From assembly GCA_002478245.1 (NCBI GenBank), contig DLMW01000017.1:1-10981 (forward strand): a stretch of DNA of 10,981 nucleotides. Reading direction: 5' to 3'. How positions within the stretch are numbered: the first letter of the stretch is position 1; each line of letters opens with the position of its first letter. Below the pieces are notes generated by a model. The model was not told the origin of the DNA. It worked only from the letters and a program-made list of their open reading frames with translations, and did no database searches. The position numbers and the translations under genes are program-made. This DNA is from a bacterium UBP18_UBA7526. Its GTDB lineage: Bacteria > UBP18 > UBA7526. Positions 1-7,634 of this stretch are shown here, piece after piece.

Positions 1-84
1 AGGCCAGTAATCATACTTGTTTCTGACGAAGGAGGTAGTTTTCTATAGACTTTAAAAAGCTCGCTCCAGGGCTAATTGATAAAC
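1..84. other. Sequence after murF, no gene assigned
   Basis: This is the 84-base tail after the murF stop. On the minus strand there is no well-placed ribosome binding site, and the only ATG near the edge (complement of 12-14) has no purine-rich element before it, so a tightly coupled mraY is not visible. On the plus strand the first frame stays open from the window edge to a TAG at 46-48 (ending ...SDEGGSFL). This could be the last residues of a convergent gene, but 15 open codons are expected by chance. No convincing terminator hairpin is seen. Confidence 0.3.
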
Positions 85-1491
85 TTAGAATCTTCTTCTT
101 CTCTTTTCACCGTAAACTTTGCGTAATTTCTCTACGATCTCCTCCATTCCTGTCGCCCGGGAGCCCTTAATGAGGATGGTATCTCCTCCTTTAGCAAGAG
201 AGCATAGTTTCTTTATAGTCTCTTCTTTATCCCGGCAAGGGATTATCCTTTTCTCCTTCATTCCCGCCCCTATCGCTCCCTGGGCGATGGAGGAGGCCAA
301 GTCTCCACAGGTGATGAGGGCATCTATTCCGGAATGGGCAATATATATCCCGGTCTCCTTATGGGCCAGGGGAGCCTTCTCTCCCAGTTCTAGCATATCT
401 CCCGCTACCAATATCTTCCTTCCCTTTGGGGCGAGGTCCCTTAAGGTCTCGATGGCGGCGATAAAAGACTTGGGGGAGGCGTTGTAAGTATCGTCAAGAA
501 TGGTGAGGCCCTCTATCCTTATTATTCTCATCCTTCCTGCCAGGGGCTGAAATTGGGATAGCCCCTCTCGAATCGTCTCTCTCTTCATGCCTAAGGCCTG
601 GGTAGCAGATGCTGCTGCCAGGGCATTATATATATTGTGATAACCGAGACACCTCAGTCGAAGGGGGAAGCTCTCCTTCCCTATCCTTAAGATAAACCTC
701 ATCCCTTCCTCTCCCAGATTCTCGATCCTCTGGGCCCTAACCTCTGAGCTTTTCTTTATACCATAGGTAATTATTCTTGCCTTTATTCCCCTCTTCATAT
801 CCCGGATATAGGGGTCATCCATGTTTAAAATGGCAAGATCGTCTTTCCCCAGGGCATATACCAGCTCGGCCTTGGCTAAGGCCACCCTCTTTACATTACC
901 CAGATACTGGAGATGAACCTCTCCCACATTAGTCATTACCCCTATCTTGGGAGAGGAGATCCTGGTGAGCCTGGCGATCTCTCCTAGGCCGCTCATCCCC
1001 AGCTCTAAGACAGCAACCTCATGCTCTCGGGAGAGGCGGAGGAGGGTGAGGGGAACCCCGACCTCGTTATTGAAGTTCCCTTCTGTCTTTAAGACCGAGA
1101 GCTCTAAGGAGAGGATGGAGGCGATCATATCCTTGGTAGTCGTCTTACCCGTTGACCCGGTCACAGCAACTACTGGGAGAGCGAACCTCTCCCGATAGTA
1201 TTGGGCGATCTGACCTAAGGCCTTGAGAGTATCCCTTACTAAAATAGTAATTGGTAATTGGCGATTGGCCATTGGTAGTTTAGAGATTAGGATTCCAGAA
1301 GCGCCTTTTTGGATCGCTTCTGGAACAAAGTCATGGCCATCATATCTCGGTCCTTTTAGCGCGATGAATAGTTCATCCTTCTTTATCTTGCGACTATCAG
1401 TGGAGATACCAGAGATCTCTCTCTTTAAATCCCCCTGGATCAACCTCCCCCCAGTAGCCTCTATCAATTCACCAACCGTTAGCCTCTCCAT
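85..1491 (-). CDS. murF: UDP-N-acetylmuramoyl-tripeptide--D-alanyl-D-alanine ligase MurF
   Basis: MurF is a cytoplasmic ATP-dependent ligase that adds D-Ala-D-Ala to UDP-MurNAc-tripeptide, the last step of the soluble peptidoglycan precursor. The 468 residues match family length. Seen in order: an N-terminal substrate domain (about 1-100, with STDSRKI at 30-36), the ATP P-loop TGSTGKTTTKD at 111-121, the KTEGNFNNEVGVPLTLL segment at 135-151, ELGMSG at 163-168, GYHNIYNALAA at 283-293, GRMRI at 319-323, the MurF-typical DDTYNASP at 333-340, GDMLELG at 364-370 and KGSR near 442. The start lies inside the end of murE (23-base overlap), with GAAGAG close before the ATG, so translation is probably coupled. 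The C-terminus ends in four arginines. Residues 72-81 are encoded by a heptamer tandem repeat, listed separately. Identification is firm from motifs and context. Confidence 0.97.
   Translation of the reverse strand: MERLTVGELIEATGGRLIQGDLKREISGISTDSRKIKKDELFIALKGPRYDGHDFVPEAIQKGASGILISKLPMANRQLPITILVRDTLKALGQIAQYYRERFALPVVAVTGSTGKTTTKDMIASILSLELSVLKTEGNFNNEVGVPLTLLRLSREHEVAVLELGMSGLGEIARLTRISSPKIGVMTNVGEVHLQYLGNVKRVALAKAELVYALGKDDLAILNMDDPYIRDMKRGIKARIITYGIKKSSEVRAQRIENLGEEGMRFILRIGKESFPLRLRCLGYHNIYNALAAASATQALGMKRETIREGLSQFQPLAGRMRIIRIEGLTILDDTYNASPKSFIAAIETLRDLAPKGRKILVAGDMLELGEKAPLAHKETGIYIAHSGIDALITCGDLASSIAQGAIGAGMKEKRIIPCRDKEETIKKLCSLAKGGDTILIKGSRATGMEEIVEKLRKVYGEKRRRRF
1244..1278. repeat. 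Heptanucleotide tandem repeat inside murF
   Basis: On the plus strand four consecutive units of the form TTGGNNN run from 1251 to 1278, preceded by one degenerate unit at 1244-1250 that matches the first full unit at 5 of 7 positions. Because 7 bases times 3 is one 21-base reading cycle, the minus strand reads through it in frame and encodes MurF residues 72-81, with the characteristic NRQLPIT peptide at 76-82. It falls in the variable stretch between the N-terminal substrate domain and the DTLKALG segment, where a loop can tolerate inserted sequence. It resembles the short tandem heptamer repeats found between genes in some bacterial genomes. Here it is coding. Confidence 0.7.
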
Positions 1492-2962
1492 CTCTTCTGT
1501 CTCTTTCTCGCTCCCTCAATATCCTCCTAGCCACTTCCCTATCATCGAAGGGAAGAACCTGGGTCCCAATGGTCTGGGTGGTCTCATGGCCCTTCCCCGC
1601 GATTAGAACCAGATCCCCTAAAGCGGCCTCTTCTAGCGCCTTTCTAATGGCCTCCTCCCGATCGAGGATGATGGTATATCTCCCATTCCCCCTCTCCATC
1701 CCCACCTCAATACTTGAGGCGATGCTCAAGGGCTCCTCGCTGCGCGGATTGTCATTGGTGATTATGGTATAGTCGCTACATCTCGCTGCCACCTCTCCCA
1801 TTAAGGGCCTCTTCGACCTATCCCGATCCCCACCACAACCAAAGACTAAGATTATCCTCCCCTTTGTCAACTCCCGACAGGTGACAAGTACCCTCTCCAA
1901 GGCATCATCCGTATGGGCATAGTCCACAATTACTGAGAAGTCCTGGCCCTCATCAATCCTCTCAAACCTTCCTGGGATACTCTTCACCCTTTCCAGGCCC
2001 TTTTTAATGGCAGAGGGAGGGATCTTTAAGAGAGAACAGACCCCGATGGCCGCCAGGGCATTGTACACGTTATGCCTCCCAGGAAGGGGGAGGTTGATGT
2101 CCAGATCCCCTTGGTTTGTCTTCACCCTGAAGCTACTCCCTTTTAGGCTTAGCTCTATATCCCTTGCCCTAATATCCGCCTCCTTCTCTATCCCATAGGT
2201 CAATATGGAACAGGGGGTTCTCTCTTTTATATATTTGCTCCGGGGATCATCGATATTTATGACCGCGAAGGCTCTCTTCGCTAGCCTCTTGAAGAGCCCA
2301 GTCTTTGCCTCCAAATAGGCATCTATTGTCTGGTGGAAGTCGAGGTGATCGATGGAGAGATTGGTGAAGACCGCTATGGAAAACTTCACCTTCTCAATAC
2401 GGAAGAGCTCTAGGGAGTGGCTCGAGACCTCCATCACTGCGTATCTTATCCTCTTCTCCACCAGCTGGCTAAAGTAGCGCTGAAGGTCCAACGACTCTGG
2501 GGTAGTAATCTGGGCCGGGATGGTTTTACCACCTATCTTATGGGCAATGGTACCCAAGAGGCCGCAGCGCTTCCTATTTGCGGTCAAAATGGCCTCAATA
2601 AGGTAGGAGGTGGTAGTCTTTCCATTGGTGCCCGTGATCCCAATGAGCTTAAGTCTTTTTGAGGGATGGTAATAGAATCTGTCTGCCAAAAGGGCCAGGG
2701 CTTTCCTGGTATCAGGAACTAGGATCCCGGTTACCCCCTCCCCTAAGGGGACCTTCTTCTCTACAACCACGGCCCGGGCCCCTTTGAGGAGGGCTTCGTT
2801 TATGAAAAGGTGGCCATCGGTCCGGAAGCCTTTGATGGCCACGAAGAGTGAACCTTCCTCTACCCTCTCTGAAACATAGTTGATCCCTTTGATCTCTATG
2901 TCCTGGGGGCCGGAGACCTCCTTCTCCTTTAGAACATCCAATAATTCGTTCAGCTGAACCAT
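1469..2962 (-). CDS. murE: UDP-MurNAc-L-Ala-D-Glu--2,6-diaminopimelate ligase MurE
   Basis: MurE is a cytoplasmic Mur ligase that adds the third stem-peptide residue to UDP-MurNAc-L-Ala-D-Glu. The 497 residues are normal length. Seen: the P-loop GTNGKTTT at 111-118, TTPESLDL at 153-160, SSHSLEL at 180-186, NLSIDHLDFH at 201-210 followed by YLEAK, whose Lys220 is the expected carbamylated lysine, GRHNVYNA at 295-302, PGRFERI at 330-336, VDYAHTDDAL at 346-355, FGCGGDRD at 374-381 and GKGHE at 456-460. The substrate motif at 404-407 reads DNPR, the signature of meso-diaminopimelate rather than L-lysine specificity. The start has GAGG seven bases upstream. That GAGG can pair with CCTC across a four-base loop (about 2967-2980), which might dampen initiation. 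It follows ftsI after 68 bases and overlaps murF by 23. Confidence 0.97.
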   Translation of the reverse strand: MVQLNELLDVLKEKEVSGPQDIEIKGINYVSERVEEGSLFVAIKGFRTDGHLFINEALLKGARAVVVEKKVPLGEGVTGILVPDTRKALALLADRFYYHPSKRLKLIGITGTNGKTTTSYLIEAILTANRKRCGLLGTIAHKIGGKTIPAQITTPESLDLQRYFSQLVEKRIRYAVMEVSSHSLELFRIEKVKFSIAVFTNLSIDHLDFHQTIDAYLEAKTGLFKRLAKRAFAVINIDDPRSKYIKERTPCSILTYGIEKEADIRARDIELSLKGSSFRVKTNQGDLDINLPLPGRHNVYNALAAIGVCSLLKIPPSAIKKGLERVKSIPGRFERIDEGQDFSVIVDYAHTDDALERVLVTCRELTKGRIILVFGCGGDRDRSKRPLMGEVAARCSDYTIITNDNPRSEEPLSIASSIEVGMERGNGRYTIILDREEAIRKALEEAALGDLVLIAGKGHETTQTIGTQVLPFDDREVARRILRERERDRRDGEANGW

Positions 2963-3030
2963 CTCGCCCTCGCTAGAGGAGTGAACAGTTAAAACTGGTT
3001 ACTACAGACTTTGCCGCCCAGTGTTTAACC

Positions 3031-4992
3031 CTACTGGGACGCAAACCAGACGGTACACCCTCTGACCTCTTCCAAGGGAGCCCCGGGAAAGGGATTCTGC
3101 CCTACCGCCCAACCACTACCGATGAAGTTTGGCCTCAAATCATAATCATTCAATATCCGGAGTACCTCCCTCATGCTCTTGCCTTTCAACTCGGGCATCC
3201 CTTCTTCTCGCTCTAACTCTTTTCTTTCTATAACCTCTGGCTCCAGATTAGAGATCTCTACCCTGATAACCTCCCCCCTGGGGCACTTCTCGGGAGGGAC
3301 GTTGAGATAGCAGAGGGTCCTCTGGGCCACCTCCCTGAATACCGGGGCAGCGATCAATCCCCCATAGTGGACCATCCTTCCCTCTAGGGTGAGGCCCTTG
3401 GGCTCATCGACCACCACCAGGATGAGGATCCGAGGATCGTCTGCAGGAACCCAGCCCAGGAAGGAGGCCACCGCCTTATCCTGGCTATACCTCCCGGTTT
3501 TGGGGTCCATCTTCTGGGCAGTACCGGTCTTGCCCGCCACCTCATAGCCCGGGACCCGAGCATTGGTGCCCGTACCCTTAACTACTACCCCTTTGAGGAT
3601 ATCGGTAAGCCTGGAGGCCGTCTCCTGGGAGATGACCCGGCGTATAGGGAGGGGCCCAAACTCCTTTATTACCCGGCCATCTTGGGAGACGATGGCCCTC
3701 ACCACCCAGGGCCCCATCAGGACTCCTCCATTGGCTACAGCACTGGCAGCAGTGGCGAGCTGGATGGCGGTGACCGATATCTCCTGGCCGATGGGTACGG
3801 CAGCCATGGAGAGGCCGCTCCACTTGCTCGGTTTCCTCAAGACTCCGCTCACCTCCCCAGGAAGGTCGATCCCCGTTAAGGAACCGAAACCGAAGGAGCG
3901 TAGGTATTCATAGAGCTTTAAAGGACCCAACTCTTGAGCGAGCTTAATGGTTCCAATATTAGAGGACTTCTCAATTACCTCAGGAAAGGTGAGCCACTCA
4001 TACTTCTTGACATCGTGGACCACATGATCCAAGACCCGGAAGGAGCCCTTCTCACAGTAGAACCTATCTTCATATTCTACCACATTCTCGGCTAAGGCGG
4101 CTGCGGCAGTAACAAACTTCAATGCTGAGCCGGGTTCGAAGAGATCGGTTATCGCCCGGTTGCGCCGCATATCCGGGGGATAGTCTCCAAACCTATCGAG
4201 ATCGTAGGATGGTCGATTGGCTAGGGCCAGTATCTCACCCGTCTTGGGGTCCATGACGATGATAGTGGCGCTCTTTGCCTCTTGCTCCTCATAGATCCTC
4301 TCCAGTTCCTTCTCCGCAATATATTGGATGGATTCATCCATAGTAAGAATAATATCATAGCCGCCAGAGGGAGGGTAGAGGCGATATTCTCCGGATAGGA
4401 CATTCCTTCCCCGGGCATCCCTGGTACTCAAGAGCCAGCCTGGGGTCCCCTTAATATATCGATTGTAGGAAAGCTCTATCCCCTCCAGGCCCTGGTCATC
4501 GATTCCGGCAAAGCCCAAAAGGTGGCAGGCAAGATCGCCCTTGGGATAGAGGCGCTTCGGCTCCTCTGTCAATCCAACACCATTAGAGATACCAGGCTCC
4601 CTTATCCTCTCTGCCAGATCCCTGGGCATCTTCCTCGCAAGCCATGCGAAGTTTTTCTCCTTATTGAGTTTCTCTAAAATCTGGGGAGGATCTTTTTCCA
4701 AAATTAGAGAGAGTTTTTCTGCTATCTCCTCCTTATTCTCTATTTCCTTAGGGCGAGCATAAAGAGAATATAAGGGAAGACTTATCGCTAACTTGCGCAT
4801 CCTCCGATCATAGATTATCCCTCGTTGAGGCTCGATCTTGATCGTCCTCCTCCATTGGCTCCGGGCCTTCTCCTCAAGCTCAGGTGATCTGACTATCTGG
4901 AGGTAGGCAAGACGGAGGGTTAAGGTGAAGAGGAAGGTGAAGAGGAAGAAGAGGATGAGGCTAGCCCGAACCCTCTGGCCTTTTTCAAACAT
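3031..4992 (-). CDS. ftsI: Septal penicillin-binding protein FtsI (class B transpeptidase) with C-terminal PASTA domain
   Basis: FtsI is an inner-membrane DD-transpeptidase that crosslinks septal peptidoglycan with the FtsW glycosyltransferase. Over 653 residues: a short cytoplasmic tail, one membrane anchor at about 11-33, a dimerisation/pedestal domain at about 50-210 (including RGIIYDR at 57-63), then the transpeptidase domain with all three catalytic motifs: SALK at 289-292 (Ser289 nucleophile), SSN at 343-345 and KTG at 488-490. A single PASTA domain follows at about 598-652 (MPELKGKSMREVL onward). PASTA is absent from E. coli FtsI but common in SpoVD/PBP2x-type proteins and in several non-proteobacterial diderms. 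The strong site GAGGT sits just before the ATG and runs into the ftsL stop, leaving only six bases between the genes. SpoVD-type naming is possible, but the position after ftsL and before murE supports FtsI. Confidence 0.95.
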   Translation of the reverse strand: MFEKGQRVRASLILFFLFTFLFTLTLRLAYLQIVRSPELEEKARSQWRRTIKIEPQRGIIYDRRMRKLAISLPLYSLYARPKEIENKEEIAEKLSLILEKDPPQILEKLNKEKNFAWLARKMPRDLAERIREPGISNGVGLTEEPKRLYPKGDLACHLLGFAGIDDQGLEGIELSYNRYIKGTPGWLLSTRDARGRNVLSGEYRLYPPSGGYDIILTMDESIQYIAEKELERIYEEQEAKSATIIVMDPKTGEILALANRPSYDLDRFGDYPPDMRRNRAITDLFEPGSALKFVTAAAALAENVVEYEDRFYCEKGSFRVLDHVVHDVKKYEWLTFPEVIEKSSNIGTIKLAQELGPLKLYEYLRSFGFGSLTGIDLPGEVSGVLRKPSKWSGLSMAAVPIGQEISVTAIQLATAASAVANGGVLMGPWVVRAIVSQDGRVIKEFGPLPIRRVISQETASRLTDILKGVVVKGTGTNARVPGYEVAGKTGTAQKMDPKTGRYSQDKAVASFLGWVPADDPRILILVVVDEPKGLTLEGRMVHYGGLIAAPVFREVAQRTLCYLNVPPEKCPRGEVIRVEISNLEPEVIERKELEREEGMPELKGKSMREVLRILNDYDLRPNFIGSGWAVGQNPFPGAPLEEVRGCTVWFASQ

Positions 4993-4998
4993 TCTACC

Positions 4999-5358
4999 TC
5001 ACTTTTCTACTTTAAGAGGAGTGATATCCAACAAGATGATCTCACCCTCTTTTGAGGGCTCAAGACCAAGCCGGGAGCAGGCGATCTCCTCTATCCTTTT
5101 CAGGGATCTCAGACGCGAGGCCTCGATCTCCAGCTCTTGATTCCTACCCATTAGGATTCTTCTCTCTTGCTCTCTCTTCCCCAATTCATAACCGAGCTCT
5201 TTAATCCGGAGGCGCTGCCAGAGATAGAAAAAGACAAGGGATAGGATGAGCAGGGCCTGGCCCAGATAGAGGAAAAACCCTTTGATCTTGAATCTTGCCC
5301 TCTTTTTTGGGGGAAGAGTGGGGGTCTTGTAGTAGCCCCCCTGTAATATCCTTCCCAT
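4999..5358 (-). CDS. ftsL: FtsL-like cell-division membrane protein
   Basis: This is a small bitopic division protein of 119 residues. It has a basic cytoplasmic N-terminus (KKRARFKIK at 18-26), one membrane segment at about 27-47, a charged coiled-coil stretch at about 48-95 with heptad-like Leu/Ile spacing, and a C-terminal RIEEIACSRLGLEPSKEG segment that matches the end of FtsL/DivIC coiled coils. FtsL forms a complex with FtsB and FtsQ that recruits and activates FtsW-FtsI at the septum. Sequence similarity in this family is low, so the name rests on topology, the terminal motif and its place directly before ftsI. In most dcw clusters it follows rsmH directly. Here six Tol-Pal genes separate them. 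A good GAGGT site precedes the ATG, and the gap after tolB is 61 bases. Confidence 0.87.
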   Translation of the reverse strand: MGRILQGGYYKTPTLPPKKRARFKIKGFFLYLGQALLILSLVFFYLWQRLRIKELGYELGKREQERRILMGRNQELEIEASRLRSLKRIEEIACSRLGLEPSKEGEIILLDITPLKVEK

Positions 5359-5397
5359 CTTAACCTCGCTTTTTAAGGTATCGGAACTTCAATAGGT

Positions 5398-5421
5398 AAA
5401 AGACGTTAGCGCCGTCATTTT
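5398..5421 (-). terminator. Possible weak terminator or attenuator between tolB and ftsL
   Basis: On the minus strand, four A's and GACG pair with CGTC and four T's around a seven-base loop, with one bulged T. The structure begins at the tolB stop codon and ends in CTTTTA. It has an eight-pair stem with only four G-C pairs, so termination would be partial at best. It sits exactly at the border between the Tol block and the fts/mur block. Confidence 0.25.
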
Positions 5422-6607
5422 ATTTGCTCCAATCTGGGCTACGATAACCTCCTTTAGTAGTTATGGGATAAATTTCTCGACTGAAAATGTCAAGCATATA
5501 AAGATTGGAAGAATAGTCTAAGGTTTTGGTAAAGACCAGGTGGCGACCGTCAGGAGCAAAGGAGGGGTCCTCTTTATTTCCCGGACCCGAAGTCAGACAG
5601 AAACTATTACCGCTCTCTATCTCTCGGAGAAAGATTTCCATCTGCCTACCCACTCGGGAAGTATAGGCAAGATGGTCTCCGGAAGGAGAGATAGCGGGAG
5701 AGGTATTATAAGAACCTTCAAAGGTCATTCTCTTTAAAGAATTATCTTTTAGCTGGAGCTGGTAGATCTGTGGGGAACCTGAGCGGTCAGAGACAAAGAT
5801 AATACTTTTACCGTCAGGCAGAAAGATGGGGGAGGTATCGATGGCGCGATTTCTGGATAACCTTTCTAGTCTCTTGTTAGCTAAGGTTAAAAGATATATC
5901 TCGGGATTGCCATCCTTACTTAAAGTAAGTAGAACCTGTCTTCCGTCTGGACTAAAGGAAGAGGCGCTATTTAAACCGGGGTAGGAAGCAACAATCTCCC
6001 TTCTGCCGGTATTAAGATGATGTAAGATAACCTCCGGCCAATAGCGCAGATAACTGGTATAGAGGAGAGAGGCATTGTCTGGCGAAAATCTGGGGAAAAG
6101 GGAAAGACTTTCGTCAGTAGTAATCAATCTTTCGTTTGCTCCATCATAATCGAGAAGTACAATCTCCTTCCCCTTCCCCGTCTGGTAAGTAGCGACAATC
6201 TTGCTATAGCTAATCCCCTTTTTGCCAGTAAGCCTTTCTACTACTTGATTAGCCAAGCGGTGCGCCAGCCTCCGTTCATCCCTATCCCTTCCTTTCAGGA
6301 GATAAAAGGGAGAGGTCTGGTCAATGGAATAGAGGCCTACTTCAGCAACTACCTCCTCTTTTATTCTACCGCATTCTCCTTTCAGGATAATTTCTGCTTC
6401 TTCCCGGCAAGTAAGCTCGAAATAACCGCTCCTTTCCAAATCGGAAGCAAGAACCTGAGTAACCTCTCTTTCCTCCAAAGAGACATTTATCCTGATCTTT
6501 GGCGCGGCCTCTTTCCTAACCTCTAAGTAGACCTCCTGGCCAAAGAGCGCCCCAGTGCCTAAAAGGCAAATCCCGATTATAAAAGGAAAAGTTTGCTTTA
6601 GTGACAT
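5420..6607 (-). CDS. tolB: Tol-Pal system periplasmic protein TolB
   Basis: TolB is a periplasmic beta-propeller protein that binds Pal and is released or recaptured by the energised TolQRA motor. The 395 residues include a Sec signal peptide (1-23, hydrophobic core FIIGICLLGTGALFG, likely cleavage before Gln24), an N-terminal TolB domain at about 25-145 (including a KIVATYQTGKGKEIVLLDYDG stretch at 136-156) and a C-terminal six-bladed propeller. Repeated blade turns are seen as FSPDN at 174, FSPDG at 218, FLPDG at 262, ISPSG at 306 and FAPDG at 350, with a closing SPDWS at 390. No clear Shine-Dalgarno sequence precedes the ATG. The start lies 11 bases after the tolA stop, so reinitiation or coupling from tolA is likely. 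Local DNA looks more AT-rich than the murE-ftsI stretch. Confidence 0.95.
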   Translation of the reverse strand: MSLKQTFPFIIGICLLGTGALFGQEVYLEVRKEAAPKIRINVSLEEREVTQVLASDLERSGYFELTCREEAEIILKGECGRIKEEVVAEVGLYSIDQTSPFYLLKGRDRDERRLAHRLANQVVERLTGKKGISYSKIVATYQTGKGKEIVLLDYDGANERLITTDESLSLFPRFSPDNASLLYTSYLRYWPEVILHHLNTGRREIVASYPGLNSASSFSPDGRQVLLTLSKDGNPEIYLLTLANKRLERLSRNRAIDTSPIFLPDGKSIIFVSDRSGSPQIYQLQLKDNSLKRMTFEGSYNTSPAISPSGDHLAYTSRVGRQMEIFLREIESGNSFCLTSGPGNKEDPSFAPDGRHLVFTKTLDYSSNLYMLDIFSREIYPITTKGGYRSPDWSK

Positions 6608-6618
6608 TTAATTTTTCA

Positions 6619-7224
6619 TCAAAGGGCCTTAAAGGTCACAATTATCTCTAATTCTTCCTTATCCCAAATAGAAGGCAAGGGAGGCAGATCTACTAGATTC
6701 TCGATAGCCCTTAAGGTGGAGTGGTCAAAGCCGGGGAAGTCCGAACTCTTCTTAACCAGGATATCCTTTATCTTTCCCTCCCTGGTTAGAGAAAAGGATA
6801 AAATAGCCTCTCTATCAGTACTTAAAGAGCCGGCGGGAGGCTGCCAGGCCTCGGTGATCCTCTTCTCTAAAAGGGTAAGATACCAACCAAAGGCAAATCC
6901 TGCTTCGGGGGTTACGGCCGATGCCTCTTTAGTTACCTCCTTCTCTACTAACCTTTGACCTTTGGCCTCGATCTCGGCTAACCTCTCCGCAATCCTTTTC
7001 CCCAGGATGATCTCTATACCCCTCTCTTCTCTAACCCCAGGTAATTTCTTCTCGAAAACTTTACCCTTCTCTTCTCTCTTTTTAGGCAAAGGTGACGCCT
7101 TTTCCAGAGAAACGACAAAGACCGGCCTTATCTTCTCTGGTAAATGGGTTCTGACCCGGGGTGAAAAGAGGAGTAAGAGAGCGGCTAAAAGATGGAGGGA
7201 AAGGGAGAGGGTAAAACTTCTCAT
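6619..7224 (-). CDS. tolA: TolA-like energy transducer, short form (TonB-type C-terminal domain)
   Basis: This protein links the TolQR proton motor in the inner membrane to TolB/Pal at the outer membrane. It has a membrane anchor at about 4-20 containing Ser7-x-x-x-His11, the SxxxH pattern that TolA and TonB use to couple to their motor, then a charged Lys/Glu-rich spacer at about 28-105 and a TolA/TonB C-terminal domain at about 113-201 (GWYLTLLEKRITEAWQPP through IVTFKAL). At 201 residues it is about half the length of E. coli TolA, because the long helical domain II is nearly missing. By sequence alone it could be called TonB. Its position between tolR and tolB, with no TonB-dependent receptor gene nearby, favours TolA. 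It starts five bases after the tolR stop. Confidence 0.85.
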   Translation of the reverse strand: MRSFTLSLSLHLLAALLLLFSPRVRTHLPEKIRPVFVVSLEKASPLPKKREEKGKVFEKKLPGVREERGIEIILGKRIAERLAEIEAKGQRLVEKEVTKEASAVTPEAGFAFGWYLTLLEKRITEAWQPPAGSLSTDREAILSFSLTREGKIKDILVKKSSDFPGFDHSTLRAIENLVDLPPLPSIWDKEELEIIVTFKAL

Positions 7225-7229
7225 CTTTA

Positions 7230-7634
7230 CTATCTCTCTTTAGGTAGCGTGGCCAGTCCTATAGAAGAAAAGCCAGATTCCCTACCGGCATCGATCACCT
7301 CTATTACCCTCTCATAACGAACATCCTTGTCTGCCCGAATGATTATCTCGGCCGTAGGCTCCTTTAGGTGGAGAGTAGAAAGCCTCTCTTTCATCTGAGG
7401 GATTGATAAGGGAACCCCTCTTAAATAGATATTTCCCTTTCGGTCAATCTCAATAATCGTTTGCTCCTTAAGGGGAAACCTCTCTCCACTCGCCTTGGGC
7501 AACTTAAGGGATAGACCCTGGCCAATGAAGGGTGAGATGATGACAAAGATGATCAAGAGGGTAAGGGCGATATCCACCAGCGAGGTAATATTAATCTCGC
7601 TTAGGGGGAAGGAGATCCTTCTATGCTTCTTCAC
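7230..7634 (-). CDS. tolR: TolR/ExbD family proton-channel subunit
   Basis: TolR is an inner-membrane protein with a single N-terminal membrane helix and a periplasmic domain. With TolQ it converts proton flow into movement of TolA. The 134 residues are close to E. coli TolR. The helix at about 17-38 holds Asp21 in the NITSLVDIALTLLIIFVI segment, the position of the essential protonatable aspartate of TolR/ExbD. The periplasmic part ends in the usual IIIRADKDVRYERVIEVID segment at 97-115. The start codon is GTG, complement of 7632-7634, with GAGAGAGA before it. It overlaps the tolQ end by 14 bases, which indicates translational coupling. ExbD is the alternative name. The tolA and tolB neighbours decide for TolR. 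Confidence 0.92.
   Translation of the reverse strand: MKKHRRISFPLSEINITSLVDIALTLLIIFVIISPFIGQGLSLKLPKASGERFPLKEQTIIEIDRKGNIYLRGVPLSIPQMKERLSTLHLKEPTAEIIIRADKDVRYERVIEVIDAGRESGFSSIGLATLPKER

Noticed and set aside
29..36. Plus-strand AAGGAGGT as a ribosome binding site
   Set aside because: No start codon follows at 5-12 bases, and the frame meets TAG at 46-48.
119..487. Plus-strand ORFs over murF and murE (119-487, 947-1198, 1223-1606, 1569-1772, 2007-2198, 2417-2662)
   Set aside because: Each lies wholly over a well-identified minus-strand gene, and none shows a recognisable domain or a clear start site.
2984..3000. Hairpin between ftsI and murE as a terminator
   Set aside because: Only about six pairs with a bulge, AT-rich, with no T-run on the minus strand.
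3563..3913. ORFs in other frames over ftsI (3563-3913, 3578-3823, 3682-3879, 4221-4418)
   Set aside because: Shadows of the transpeptidase coding sequence, whose catalytic motifs all lie in the FtsI frame.
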